Positions 16,624 to 25,115 of a DNA stretch of 30,753 nucleotides are shown piece after piece. The translations under genes were made by a program, and so were the position numbers. The DNA lies in the NCBI GenBank assembly GCA_937900215.1, contig CALCFH010000380.1, forward strand, positions 1 to 30,753, read 5' to 3'. The notes under the pieces are model-generated. The model had not been told where the DNA came from. It worked only from the letters and a program-made list of their open reading frames with translations, and did no database searches. Each line of letters starts with the position of its first letter. Within the stretch, counting starts at the first letter, position 1. The DNA is from an uncultured Cryomorphaceae bacterium (GTDB lineage Bacteria; Bacteroidota; Bacteroidia; Flavobacteriales; Schleiferiaceae).

Positions 16624-17641
16624 ATTCAATAGTCCAGAAATTTTTGCCTTGTAATAGGCTGTCTATTTTGCCTACGCCCTTAGACTGCACCGCGCTGTGC
16701 AACTGTTTATCCATTTCCTCTTCATAGACCAAACGTTCTTCTTGATAGAAAACACCAAAGGGTCTGGGAAGAGCCTTTTCGCTATACGGATCAAATAAGC
16801 GGCTTAGAAGATGCGCCTTCATTGGATCTTTGGAATCGTGTATCCATAAATCTTCTGAAGCTATAGTATTCAAAGGGGCCGAATACACTTTCATATCCCT
16901 TATGTACAAAGCCTCTCTTTGCTGTTCTGTGCCATAGATCAAGGGCTGACCTTCTTCCAACAATAAGGTAGAACTTTCACGTGTAGATTTATTGGAATAT
17001 GGCGCAAAGGCTCCGTCGTTAAAAACATTGCAATTCTGATAAATTTCAACCAAACTCGTTCCTTTATGGGCATGGGCACGCAAAAGAATATCTCGTAAAC
17101 CCTTGGTGTCTAAGTCCAAACCTCGCGCAAAGAAACTGGCGTCTGCGCCCAATGCGAGGGCAGCTGGATTGAACGGATGATCTATGGTTCCCCAAGGACT
17201 AGACTTGGTGTTTTTACCCAGTTCGGAAGTGGGGCTAAACTGACCCTTTGTAAGTCCATAGATCTCATTGTTAAAGAGGAGAATATTCACATCTAGGTTT
17301 CTTCGCAGGAGATGAATAAGGTGGTTACCTCCAATAGATAAGCTATCTCCATCGCCCGTTATGATCCAAACACTAAGGTCTTTTCGCACCATTTTTAATC
17401 CGCTAGCAATGGCAGCAGCTCTTCCGTGAATGCTGTGCATGCCGTAGGTATTCATATAGTATGGAAAACGTGATGAGCATCCAATTCCCGATATAAAGAC
17501 AATATTCTCTCTCGGTACGCCTAAATTGGGCATGATAGATTGCACCTGCTTTAGAATGCTGTAATCACCGCATCCAGGACACCAGCGCACATCTTGATCG
17601 GTGGCAAAGTCTTTTGGTTTTAGTAGATCTGCTGTTTCCAT
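16622..17641 (-). CDS. 2-oxoacid:ferredoxin oxidoreductase, beta subunit
   Basis: The 339-residue beta subunit binds thiamine diphosphate and, in this family, a [4Fe-4S] cluster. Cluster cysteines appear in RWCPGCGDYS (Cys21, Cys24), GIGCSSRFP (Cys55) and later in YQNCNVFND. The thiamine-diphosphate motif begins with GDGDS (96-100) and ends in LLFNNEIYGLTKGQ. With the alpha subunit just upstream it should oxidatively decarboxylate a 2-oxoacid, most likely 2-oxoglutarate (KorB type), passing electrons to ferredoxin. Pyruvate is possible but less likely given the two-subunit layout. The coding sequence abuts its partner with no gap. Confidence 0.93.
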   Translation of the reverse strand: METADLLKPKDFATDQDVRWCPGCGDYSILKQVQSIMPNLGVPRENIVFISGIGCSSRFPYYMNTYGMHSIHGRAAAIASGLKMVRKDLSVWIITGDGDSLSIGGNHLIHLLRRNLDVNILLFNNEIYGLTKGQFSPTSELGKNTKSSPWGTIDHPFNPAALALGADASFFARGLDLDTKGLRDILLRAHAHKGTSLVEIYQNCNVFNDGAFAPYSNKSTRESSTLLLEEGQPLIYGTEQQREALYIRDMKVYSAPLNTIASEDLWIHDSKDPMKAHLLSRLFDPYSEKALPRPFGVFYQEERLVYEEEMDKQLHSAVQSKGVGKIDSLLQGKNFWTIE

Positions 17642-19474
17642 CTATAATTCTTTTAATCTTTCCAGCACAGCATGCTCTATTTCAGATGACAAAAAGGGCA
17701 ACCCTTTGATTTTGTTTAAAGGAATGGCATTGATCAAGAATTTTTCACGAATGATTTTAACCAATTGTCCGTTGTTTAATTCAGGAATAATAATGGTTTT
17801 GAAGTTGCGCAAATGTGTTTCCAGATTTTTTGGAAATGGAAATAGATATCGGATGTGAAGATGTGCAACGGAAATACCTTGCTTATTCATATTTAAAACA
17901 GCCGTCCGAATGGCGCCATAGGTTGAGCCCCATCCAATCAATAAAACATCTCCTTCAAGAGGGCCACAATCGATTTCTTGTGGAGGAATGTGGTTGGCAA
18001 TTTCATCCACCTTGGCAGCCCTGCTCAGCACCATTTTTTGATGGTTTTCTGGCTCATAACTCACATTGCCTGTTTGATCTTGTTTTTCAAGACCGCCCAG
18101 TCGGTATTCATGTCCGGCTGTACCTGGTATAGCCCAAGATCGCACCCCTCTTTCATCTCTTTGATAGGGTAAATATGGGGCATCTAATTTCGGGTAATTA
18201 GGATGGATGGAAGGCAAGTCGCTTGCTTTTGGGAAGCGCCAAGGCTCAGATCCGTTGGCAATATATCCATCTGAGAGCAGAATAACGGGAGTCATATGCT
18301 CGATGGCAATGCGGCAGGCTTCAAAAGCAACGGCAAAGCAGTCTTTGGGAGATCGCGCGGCTATAACGGGTATTGGCGCTTCTCCATTTCTGCCATAAAT
18401 GGCCTGAAAAAGATCAGATTGCTCTGTTTTGGTGGGTAATCCAGTAGAAGGCCCTCCGCGCTGTACGTTGATCACAACCAAAGGCGTTTCGAGCATAAAG
18501 GCCAGTCCTAATGCCTCTGTTTTTAAGGCAATGCCTGGACCAGAAGAGGCCGTTACCGCTAGACTTCCAGCAAACGAAGCGCCCACTGCCGCTCCAATGG
18601 CAGCAATTTCATCTTCCGCCTGAAAACTGCGAACTCCAAAGTTCTTTCTGTTCGACAATTCATGGAGTATATCACTAGCGGGAGTAATGGGGTAACCCGC
18701 ATAATACAGATCCAAATGGGCTTGAGCCGAAGCGGAGATCAGGCCAATGGCGATGGCCTCGTTGCCGGCAATATTTCTATACGATCCCGAAGGTAAAGAG
18801 GCTTTATTAACGGTATAGCGATTGCTAAAAAGCTCTATGGTTTCGCCAAAATGATATCCCGTTTTTAGAACCAATGTATTGGCATTCAGCAAATCGGGCT
18901 TAGATCTAAACTTCTCTTTTAAGAAGAGTAGACTGGGTTCAATTTCTCGGTTGTATAACCAATATATTAAACCAAGGGTAAACATGTTTTTAGAGCGATC
19001 TTGCTCTTTAGTACTTAATCCACTGTCTTTTAATGCCTCTCGGGTAAGCTTGCTTATTTCAATGTCAACTACCAGAAATCCGGCATCTCGCGCCTCCGAA
19101 AGCAAATCTCTCGACTCATCTAGTCCGGCTAGGCGCAAGTTTCTTTTGTCGAAACCATTGGAATTGGCTATGATCATTCCATTGGCCTTGAGGTCTACTT
19201 GAAACTTTACCAAAGCAGCTGCATTCATGGCAACCAAGGTGTCAACTTTACCCCCTGGAGTATTTATTTCAACGCTACCAAAATTAATTTTAAAGCCCGA
19301 AACACCTGCAATGGTGCCTATTGGTGCGCGTATTTCGGCAGGAAAGTCAGGAAAAGTACTTAAATCATTGCCGTGTAAGGCCGAAGTATTAGAGAACTGA
19401 AATCCGGTAAGCTGCATTCCATCCCCAGAATCACCTGCGAATAAAACAGTTGCCTTTTCAATCGTTTGGTTCAT
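17642..19474 (-). CDS. 2-oxoacid:acceptor oxidoreductase, alpha subunit (gamma-alpha fusion)
   Basis: The 610-residue protein fuses the gamma domain (about 1-200; GDSGDGMQ at 14-21, FPDFPAEIRAPIGT) to the alpha pyrimidine-binding domain (about 235-610; YPITPASD at 261-268, EDEIAAIGAAVGASFAG, TASSGPG). YPITPxxD is a hallmark of 2-oxoacid:ferredoxin oxidoreductases and contacts the thiamine and substrate. This fused two-gene form without a separate ferredoxin-like delta subunit is the usual KorAB type for 2-oxoglutarate. The start overlaps the nfu stop by three bases (ATGA), so translation is probably coupled to the Fe-S scaffold gene. Confidence 0.93.
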   Translation of the reverse strand: MNQTIEKATVLFAGDSGDGMQLTGFQFSNTSALHGNDLSTFPDFPAEIRAPIGTIAGVSGFKINFGSVEINTPGGKVDTLVAMNAAALVKFQVDLKANGMIIANSNGFDKRNLRLAGLDESRDLLSEARDAGFLVVDIEISKLTREALKDSGLSTKEQDRSKNMFTLGLIYWLYNREIEPSLLFLKEKFRSKPDLLNANTLVLKTGYHFGETIELFSNRYTVNKASLPSGSYRNIAGNEAIAIGLISASAQAHLDLYYAGYPITPASDILHELSNRKNFGVRSFQAEDEIAAIGAAVGASFAGSLAVTASSGPGIALKTEALGLAFMLETPLVVINVQRGGPSTGLPTKTEQSDLFQAIYGRNGEAPIPVIAARSPKDCFAVAFEACRIAIEHMTPVILLSDGYIANGSEPWRFPKASDLPSIHPNYPKLDAPYLPYQRDERGVRSWAIPGTAGHEYRLGGLEKQDQTGNVSYEPENHQKMVLSRAAKVDEIANHIPPQEIDCGPLEGDVLLIGWGSTYGAIRTAVLNMNKQGISVAHLHIRYLFPFPKNLETHLRNFKTIIIPELNNGQLVKIIREKFLINAIPLNKIKGLPFLSSEIEHAVLERLKEL

Positions 19475-19725
19475 GCTTTTGCTGCCAAGTTCACCTCGTT
19501 AACAGACTTTACCTCAGGGGCCAATCTTCGTATGGTCATTTCTACGCCGTTGGTAAGGGTCATCTGATTCACCCTACAACCTATGCAAGCTCCATGAAGC
19601 TGAACGAGAACATTTAGCTCTTTATCTATTTTCACCAGTGATATATCGCCTCCATCTGACTGAAGAAAGGGACGAATTTCTTCGAGTGCTGCTTCTACTC
19701 TTGATATTAAATCATTCATTTTCAT
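19471..19725 (-). CDS. Nfu-type iron-sulfur cluster scaffold (NifU C-terminal domain)
   Basis: This 84-residue stand-alone NifU C-terminal domain has the cluster-binding CxxC (Cys47-Ile-Gly-Cys50 in HGACIGCRVNQMTL), and the N-terminal helix and RPFLQSDGGDISL block usual for Nfu. Nfu proteins carry and deliver [4Fe-4S] clusters to target enzymes. It overlaps mrp upstream (ATGA) and the oxidoreductase alpha gene downstream, so an Fe-S carrier ATPase, a scaffold and an Fe-S enzyme are made together; Kor as a client is an inference from this. Confidence 0.94.
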   Translation of the reverse strand: MKMNDLISRVEAALEEIRPFLQSDGGDISLVKIDKELNVLVQLHGACIGCRVNQMTLTNGVEMTIRRLAPEVKSVNEVNLAAKA

Positions 19726-20864
19726 TTGGCCTTTTTGTTGACTTCCGCACAGCCGGCCATATTGGTGATGCGCACAATTTCAGAGGGTGGAAGATCATCG
19801 TTTCTTCGAAGAAGCTGTTCTACTGCTTTACGTGCCATTTCTTTAAAAGCTTCCGATGCCTGTGTTCCGCTTTGAAGTACTGCAGGTCGGCCTACATCTC
19901 CAGATTCGCGTATGCTCTGAATCAAAGGAATTTCACCTAAGAAAGGAACGCTGAGCTCTTCTGCCAAGCGCTGTGCCCCTCCTTCCCCAAAAATAGAGTA
20001 GCGTTTCTCTGGCATATCAGGGGGCACGAAATAGGCCATATTCTCTACAATTCCCAATACGGGTACGTTGATGCTATCCATCTGAAACATGGCTACACCT
20101 TTGCGCGCATCTGCCAAGGCAACGGCTTGGGGTGTACTTACTACAATGGCACCTGTAACAGGAACAGCCTGAACCAAGCTTAAATGTACATCGCCCGTTC
20201 CGGGAGGTAAATCGATGATCATGAAATCGAGTTCGCCCCAGTGAGAGTCTTTAATAAGCTGATTTAAGGCTTTGGTTGCCATAGGCCCTCGCCAGACAAC
20301 AGCTTGATTTGCTGCGGTGAAGAAACCAATGGAAAGCAATCGAACCCCATAGTTTTCTACTGGATCCATTTTTCGCTGCCCATCTATATCAATGGTACCC
20401 GGTTTTTCATGCGTAACGTCGAACATCATAGGCATAGAAGGCCCATAAATATCGGCATCTACAAGTCCAACGCTAAAGCCCATTTCTGCCAGCGCAACGG
20501 CTAAATTGGCTGTAATGGTTGATTTTCCAACGCCACCTTTGCCGCTGGCTACGGCTATAATGTTTTTAACTCCCGGTAAAGCGGGGCCCTTTAACTGTGA
20601 TTTTTCTGGCGGAGTTTCTGGTACAGATAGATGTACTTTTACCTTGGCTTTAGGGTGAACTTTGTCTGCAATGGCTTGCATGATGTCTACTTCGAGCTTC
20701 TTTTTAACCGCCAATGCGGGCGAAGCAGAATACACATCTATGTCTATTTCTTCACCAAAAATCTGAATATTCCGCACATGATTTTCGGCTACAATGCTCT
20801 TGCTGCTGTTGTGTGCATTTATACTTTCTAAGGCCAAAAGAACCTTTTCTTTGTCGATTTTCAT
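19722..20864 (-). CDS. Mrp/NBP35-family P-loop ATPase with MIP18 domain
   Basis: The 380-residue protein has an N-terminal MIP18/DUF59-like domain (about 3-85) and a P-loop ATPase with GKGGVGKST (108-116), DADIYGPSMP, and the switch segment IDLPPGTGD. Mrp/ApbC proteins carry Fe-S clusters in the cytoplasm, usually through a CPxC pair after VENM. Here that segment reads VENMAYFVPPDMPEK, so both cysteines are missing; from memory this is common in Bacteroidota. A lone Cys lies near the C-terminus (MAGCAE). Start ATG 20864 was chosen because the longer one (20912) adds residues from within the upstream gene's end and is unlike the family. Confidence 0.93.
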   Translation of the reverse strand: MKIDKEKVLLALESINAHNSSKSIVAENHVRNIQIFGEEIDIDVYSASPALAVKKKLEVDIMQAIADKVHPKAKVKVHLSVPETPPEKSQLKGPALPGVKNIIAVASGKGGVGKSTITANLAVALAEMGFSVGLVDADIYGPSMPMMFDVTHEKPGTIDIDGQRKMDPVENYGVRLLSIGFFTAANQAVVWRGPMATKALNQLIKDSHWGELDFMIIDLPPGTGDVHLSLVQAVPVTGAIVVSTPQAVALADARKGVAMFQMDSINVPVLGIVENMAYFVPPDMPEKRYSIFGEGGAQRLAEELSVPFLGEIPLIQSIRESGDVGRPAVLQSGTQASEAFKEMARKAVEQLLRRNDDLPPSEIVRITNMAGCAEVNKKAK

Positions 20865-20874
20865 AGTATCAAAA

Positions 20875-21246
20875 TTACGTCTTCCTATCTTGAGGAATAT
20901 ATGGTGTAACAAATTCGAAATCAGAGGGATTTAAAAAGTCTGAAGGGTCCCAAAAATGCTTTTGCAGATCTATTATCTGATTGTCACTTACTTCAATTCC
21001 TTCTTCGGCAAGGAGGTCTTGCATGAGAGTATTTCCATCAAAATGGTGCTTGCCTGTTAGCAATCCATTCCGATTGACCACTCTGTGCGCTGGAACATCT
21101 AATAGGTGTGAGGCATTCATGGCATAACCTACTACTCTTGCCGACTTGCCACTTCCTAAAAAGCGGGCAATGGCGCCATATGAGCATACTTTTCCTTCGG
21201 GTATATTTCGAACAACAGCATACACTCTATGGAAAAAGTCGCTCAT
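20875..21246 (-). CDS. Alkyltransferase-like (ATL) protein, MGMT family without active-site Cys
   Basis: The 123-residue protein is the DNA-binding domain of O6-alkylguanine-DNA alkyltransferases. The Tyr in VCSYGAIARFL, the Arg finger region GSGKSARVVGYAMN, and the recognition-loop block NRNGLLTGK are kept. The active-site motif PCHRV is PAHRV (residues 52-56), so it cannot accept an alkyl group. Such proteins bind O6-alkylguanine and hand it to nucleotide excision repair in the cases studied. There is an extra acidic and aromatic C-terminal tail of about 20 residues. It lies one base from trmB and 10 bases before mrp. Confidence 0.9.
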   Translation of the reverse strand: MSDFFHRVYAVVRNIPEGKVCSYGAIARFLGSGKSARVVGYAMNASHLLDVPAHRVVNRNGLLTGKHHFDGNTLMQDLLAEEGIEVSDNQIIDLQKHFWDPSDFLNPSDFEFVTPYIPQDRKT

Positions 21247-21247
21247 A

Positions 21248-21916
21248 TCATGAATAAAATGAGAGGTAGCTTATGGCTTTTCCTTTGGATCTGAAGATTT
21301 GTTCATAATGTGTTTGAACGGTATGTACAAGATGGGCTCTGTCTTGCATTTGCTCATCAATGTCATAATAGGCATCTTTTACTTCCAAGCCCAAAAGAGC
21401 AATTAATCCCTGTGTATAGCCGTGTAAAAATTCACTGTCGGTTTTTAGGTGGATGAGACCTTTCTCTTGTAAAAGAAGAGTGTATTTTTTGATATAGTCT
21501 GGATGGGTCAAGCGGTGTTTTGAGCGCCTGTACTTTATTTGAGGGTCTGGAAAGGTGATCCAAATTTCACTGATTTCTTGGGGTGCAAAGGCTTTCTCTA
21601 TCCACTGAATTGGTAGACGAAGAAAGGCGGCATTGGAGAGCTTTTCTTCTTCCACCGTTTTTGCTCCACGCCAAATACGGGCTCCTTTTATGTCTACTCC
21701 TATGAAATTGCGATCTGGAAAAGCACGCGCCATGGCAACGGTATATTCTCCCTTGCCACATCCGAGTTCTAAAGTAATGGGATTGTTGTTTTTGAAGATA
21801 TCGCGATTCCAATATCCCGCTAGACTTAAACCCTGCAGAATCTCTTCCTTTAGAGGTTCAACTACATGAGAAAAGCGCTTATTCTCGGCAAATCGCTTCA
21901 ATTTATTCTTTCCCAA
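21248..21916 (-). CDS. trmB: tRNA (guanine-N7)-methyltransferase
   Basis: TrmB methylates N7 of G46 in the tRNA variable loop with S-adenosylmethionine. The 222-residue protein has LELGCGKGEYTVAMA (SAM loop, near 50-64), GVDIKGARIWRGAK, and the tRNA/catalytic block ITFPDPQIKYRRSKHRLTHPDYI (in part), with the family's PDPxxKxRHxKxRL pattern. The lysine-rich N-terminus is typical. It lies 11 bases after the HmuY-like lipoprotein on the same strand, so it may be read from the same message; an own promoter in that gap is not evident. Confidence 0.96.
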   Translation of the reverse strand: MGKNKLKRFAENKRFSHVVEPLKEEILQGLSLAGYWNRDIFKNNNPITLELGCGKGEYTVAMARAFPDRNFIGVDIKGARIWRGAKTVEEEKLSNAAFLRLPIQWIEKAFAPQEISEIWITFPDPQIKYRRSKHRLTHPDYIKKYTLLLQEKGLIHLKTDSEFLHGYTQGLIALLGLEVKDAYYDIDEQMQDRAHLVHTVQTHYEQIFRSKGKAISYLSFYS

Positions 21917-21927
21917 CTCTCTTTCTT

Positions 21928-22911
21928 TTAAAGCCCTTTTATTTCAAAAGAGGCAAATCCCCTTTCACCTAAATCATTGTAGTAATCTACAAAACGGAGG
22001 GCATAGTAACCATTTAGTCCTGTGTTTACGATGTAAATCATTTCAGGCTCGATGACGTATCTAGCAAGGTCGAAGTTGTAGATTTTCCAATCGTAACCAA
22101 TGGCATTTTCTGCAACAGAAAAAGGCTTACTCAATATATCACTTAGCTGAAGATTGTCCCAATTCAGCAGGTTCTCTCCAAGAAATACGCTGTGGCGTTT
22201 TGAGTCGGTTTGCACCCCTCTAACCAAGTAAATAAGCGTGTCACCTTCAACGGTTAAATCGTAGTCTGTATACTGTGTAAAGCATAAATCCCACGAATCG
22301 GTAGAGGGCTCAATATCTTCTATCTGATGACTGCGCATATCGTACATAATGCGTCTTTTGTTGTCTTCTCGGTTCAATCGTACCACCTTCAATTCGCTAC
22401 CATCTAAACGTGCATAGCGGAAGGTATAGCCATCTAGGTCTACCTTAAGTAGCTGGAATTTTCTATAACCGAGTGTGTTTCCGTCTGCATCGAATCCGAG
22501 GTCTAAAACAAAGACTAGCTTACTCGCTTTCTTAGATTCGTTCAGGGCAAATTTCAATGCCTTTCTGTTTTTTTCGCCCGTTGGGAAATCGTATTTCCAA
22601 CGAATTCCAGCAAGCGTATCTACTACCGCGCTAAAGCTGGTGTCGCCGCTGTTTTTGGCAGACATAAAATTCCCGGTATTGAGAGAGATGAGGCTGTCTG
22701 CCTCATCTGAACTAAAGGATAGGCTCCATTTATCGTGCTCTACACTTCGCACAAAACTGCCTTGTTCAATATTAAAATATACTGAATAGCGGTAGTCTTT
22801 GCCAATGCCGGCTACCAAAGTGCCCTGTACAGAGGGAGGATACAAAGGCTCTTCTTTCTCGCATGAGGAAAGAATGAAGAGAAGAGATACTAAAGCGACT
22901 AGTGCTTTCAA
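21928..22911 (-). CDS. HmuY-like outer-membrane lipoprotein
   Basis: This 327-residue lipoprotein begins with a lipoprotein signal and lipobox ending in LSSC (Cys17) and then acidic residues. It contains two segments of the HmuY-family kind: HDKWSLSFSS near residue 80 and SWDLCFTQYTDYDL with YLVRGVQT near residue 205-235. HmuY binds heme and passes it to the HmuR receptor in Porphyromonas; the ligand histidines cannot be assigned here. The start is a TTG at 22911, because an in-frame TAA lies three codons upstream and no ATG precedes the lipobox. TTGA overlaps the TonB receptor stop, so translation is likely coupled. Family assignment is by pattern and context, and the ligand may be another iron form. 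Confidence 0.8.
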   Translation of the reverse strand: MKALVALVSLLFILSSCEKEEPLYPPSVQGTLVAGIGKDYRYSVYFNIEQGSFVRSVEHDKWSLSFSSDEADSLISLNTGNFMSAKNSGDTSFSAVVDTLAGIRWKYDFPTGEKNRKALKFALNESKKASKLVFVLDLGFDADGNTLGYRKFQLLKVDLDGYTFRYARLDGSELKVVRLNREDNKRRIMYDMRSHQIEDIEPSTDSWDLCFTQYTDYDLTVEGDTLIYLVRGVQTDSKRHSVFLGENLLNWDNLQLSDILSKPFSVAENAIGYDWKIYNFDLARYVIEPEMIYIVNTGLNGYYALRFVDYYNDLGERGFASFEIKGL

Positions 22912-25103
22912 ATGAGATTAAATTTTAATCCAACAAATAGGCTTCTTCCCCATGAGAGCGGCATGGCTCCACCCGAAGAGTGCACCCCACCAGAGGCATT
23001 GCCCAGCAATTGGGTTACATTAAATAGATTTCTTCCACCTACAGTTAAAGACAATCGATCTTTCCAAATTTTCTGATTTGCAGACAAATCCATCCAATGG
23101 TATTCTTCCAAAGAACCTACTTCAACGCGGTCGCCAATGAGTTGGGCCTGAGGTGTTCTACCCACATATTTGTAGCTGAGCTTAAATCCAAATCGCTTGG
23201 ATGGTCTCCAATATTCAAAACCAAAACTCACTTCAGGGCTAATAAAATCAGCAGAAGAATTATCTAGGGTGTATTGCTGATACAGAGTGGAAAAACCGAT
23301 TCTAAATTGAAAATCAGGGTGAATAGTGTACTTGAAATCTGTGCGTATACCGGCGGTTTGGGCTTGATTGATGTTCACATAGCTAAACTGGGTTCCTCCG
23401 GTTCCCGCCAATTCAATCAGGTTGTTTAATCCGTTGAAAAAGAGCATAGGCTCCAGTTCAAACCGATGAACCATCCGCTTATCGCCCCAAGAAAACAGAG
23501 CGCTGAAATCAGCATGATGCGAGTATTCTGCCAAGAGATTGCTGTTTCCAACGATATTGTGATTGGCGTCAATGAACTCTAGGTATAATTCTTTAATAGA
23601 GGGCGCTCTGAAGCCACGGGCGTACGAGGCTCTATAGCTGTAATTCTTTCCTTTAGGCTTGAAATTTAAATGCACAGAAGGAACAGGCTGCGCTGCATAG
23701 GCGGTATTGTAACTAACTCGCAGTCCGGGTTGAATGGTGGTTGAAGGATCTAGCTTCCAACGCAGGCTTCCAAAAGCGGCGTAATCGCCAATGGATTGAA
23801 AATTTCCAGCAATGCGCTGACCCGAACCTACTTCGTAAGCAAGCTCATAGCCCAATTGGTAGGATAGTTTAGAGTCTTTATTTGGCACACTATAGGTTCC
23901 TCTTGAGAGAAAACTTTGTGCAAAAGTGGTATCTGTTGCACTGGGATCTGAACTGAGCTCCTGCGTTCTATCTACTAAGTTTCGGTTGTAGGTAACATTG
24001 TCTCTTCTGAACAAATTGTAAGCGGCTACTATCTCAAGAGATTTGTCCTCTTTTAATTTCCACTTTGCATCTACAGAATTATCCAGTCTATAGGTAGTAT
24101 ACCAACGATCAAAGGCATAATCTGAAAAAATACTGCGTCTATTTCCCTTGTCTTTTATAATTTCCTCAAAGGCCGAGAGGGAATAATTTAGCTGAAAATT
24201 GTTCTTTTTTAGTCGGTATTTGGCTGTGCCGAAGATTTGCTCTTTCTGATTCCAATCTTGCGCTCTTTGGCCCGTATCAACAGCACTCCAACCATCGAAA
24301 AAATTTCGACCCACATTGAATTCTACTTGCTGTGTTTTTCTAATCGGAATGCTCACTCCTCCGTCTAAATTATATACTCCTACCGACTCGTAAAAACTAG
24401 ATAGATGATAGGTTGGCTTGTCATAAATGCTTTTCTTGGTAATCAAGTTAATGGCACCCGCTAAAGCGTTGGAACCATAATTCACTGAAACGGGGCCCTC
24501 AATAATCTCTATGCGTTCTATGGTGTTCAGGTTTATCTGATTGAGATCGAGTTGCCCGTCCAACCTTCCTATAATAGGTACGCCATCTATCAATATTTTT
24601 ACATTTTCACCCGAAAGACCCTGCATTTGTATGCCCGTGCCCAGTACTCCGTCTCCTTGAATTCGGATATTTAATTGATCGTTTAAAAGCTGACTTAAGT
24701 TAACGGCGCCTTTCGATTCTATGCTTTGCTCGTCGATTACCTTCACGCGTAAAACCGATTCCGACGCGGTAGTGGGTGCATATTGTGCGGTAACTACAAT
24801 ATCATCTAAGCCAAAACTACCCGATTTTAGGCGGATGTCTTTTTGTGTTCCGGGCAGAATGCTGTCGGTGATGGATTCATACCCAATGAAGGTTACAGTA
24901 ATGGCAACGGGAATGCTGTGTTGGATGGTAAAATAGCCAGAAGCATCGGTTATGGCTAAAGACTTTTCTTTTGAAGACTGAATAATAATATGAGCGTATT
25001 CAATGGGCTTTGATGTACTTGCATCGATTACGCGCAAACGAGAGGTTTGCGCGTAAATAGGAGCACTTATCAAAAAGACTAAAAGCAAACGTATCAAAGC
25101 CAT
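22908..25103 (-). CDS. TonB-dependent outer-membrane receptor, HmuR-like
   Basis: A signal peptide (ending APIYAQ) is followed by a carboxypeptidase-regulatory-like domain (about 20-95), a plug (about 105-225; IDGVPIIGRLDG, IEIIEGPVSVNYGSNALAGAINLITK in part), and a 22-strand-type barrel ending in F-N-L-I. The barrel carries a FRAP box (498-501 in YARGFRAPSIKELY) and an NxNL motif, with His515 between them in IDANHNIVGNSNL. Heme receptors of the HemR/HmuR type have FRAP and NPxL boxes with a key histidine between. Together with two HmuY-like genes this suggests heme or heme-protein uptake. Total 731 residues. ATG 25103 was preferred to the TTG at 25112. Confidence 0.88.
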   Translation of the reverse strand: MALIRLLLVFLISAPIYAQTSRLRVIDASTSKPIEYAHIIIQSSKEKSLAITDASGYFTIQHSIPVAITVTFIGYESITDSILPGTQKDIRLKSGSFGLDDIVVTAQYAPTTASESVLRVKVIDEQSIESKGAVNLSQLLNDQLNIRIQGDGVLGTGIQMQGLSGENVKILIDGVPIIGRLDGQLDLNQINLNTIERIEIIEGPVSVNYGSNALAGAINLITKKSIYDKPTYHLSSFYESVGVYNLDGGVSIPIRKTQQVEFNVGRNFFDGWSAVDTGQRAQDWNQKEQIFGTAKYRLKKNNFQLNYSLSAFEEIIKDKGNRRSIFSDYAFDRWYTTYRLDNSVDAKWKLKEDKSLEIVAAYNLFRRDNVTYNRNLVDRTQELSSDPSATDTTFAQSFLSRGTYSVPNKDSKLSYQLGYELAYEVGSGQRIAGNFQSIGDYAAFGSLRWKLDPSTTIQPGLRVSYNTAYAAQPVPSVHLNFKPKGKNYSYRASYARGFRAPSIKELYLEFIDANHNIVGNSNLLAEYSHHADFSALFSWGDKRMVHRFELEPMLFFNGLNNLIELAGTGGTQFSYVNINQAQTAGIRTDFKYTIHPDFQFRIGFSTLYQQYTLDNSSADFISPEVSFGFEYWRPSKRFGFKLSYKYVGRTPQAQLIGDRVEVGSLEEYHWMDLSANQKIWKDRLSLTVGGRNLFNVTQLLGNASGGVHSSGGAMPLSWGRSLFVGLKFNLI

Positions 25104-25115
25104 TGAATTCAAAGC

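Noticed and set aside
17815..18623. Several open frames on the plus strand opposite the kor genes
   Set aside because: All are shadows of well-supported oxidoreductase coding sequence on the minus strand, with no family features.
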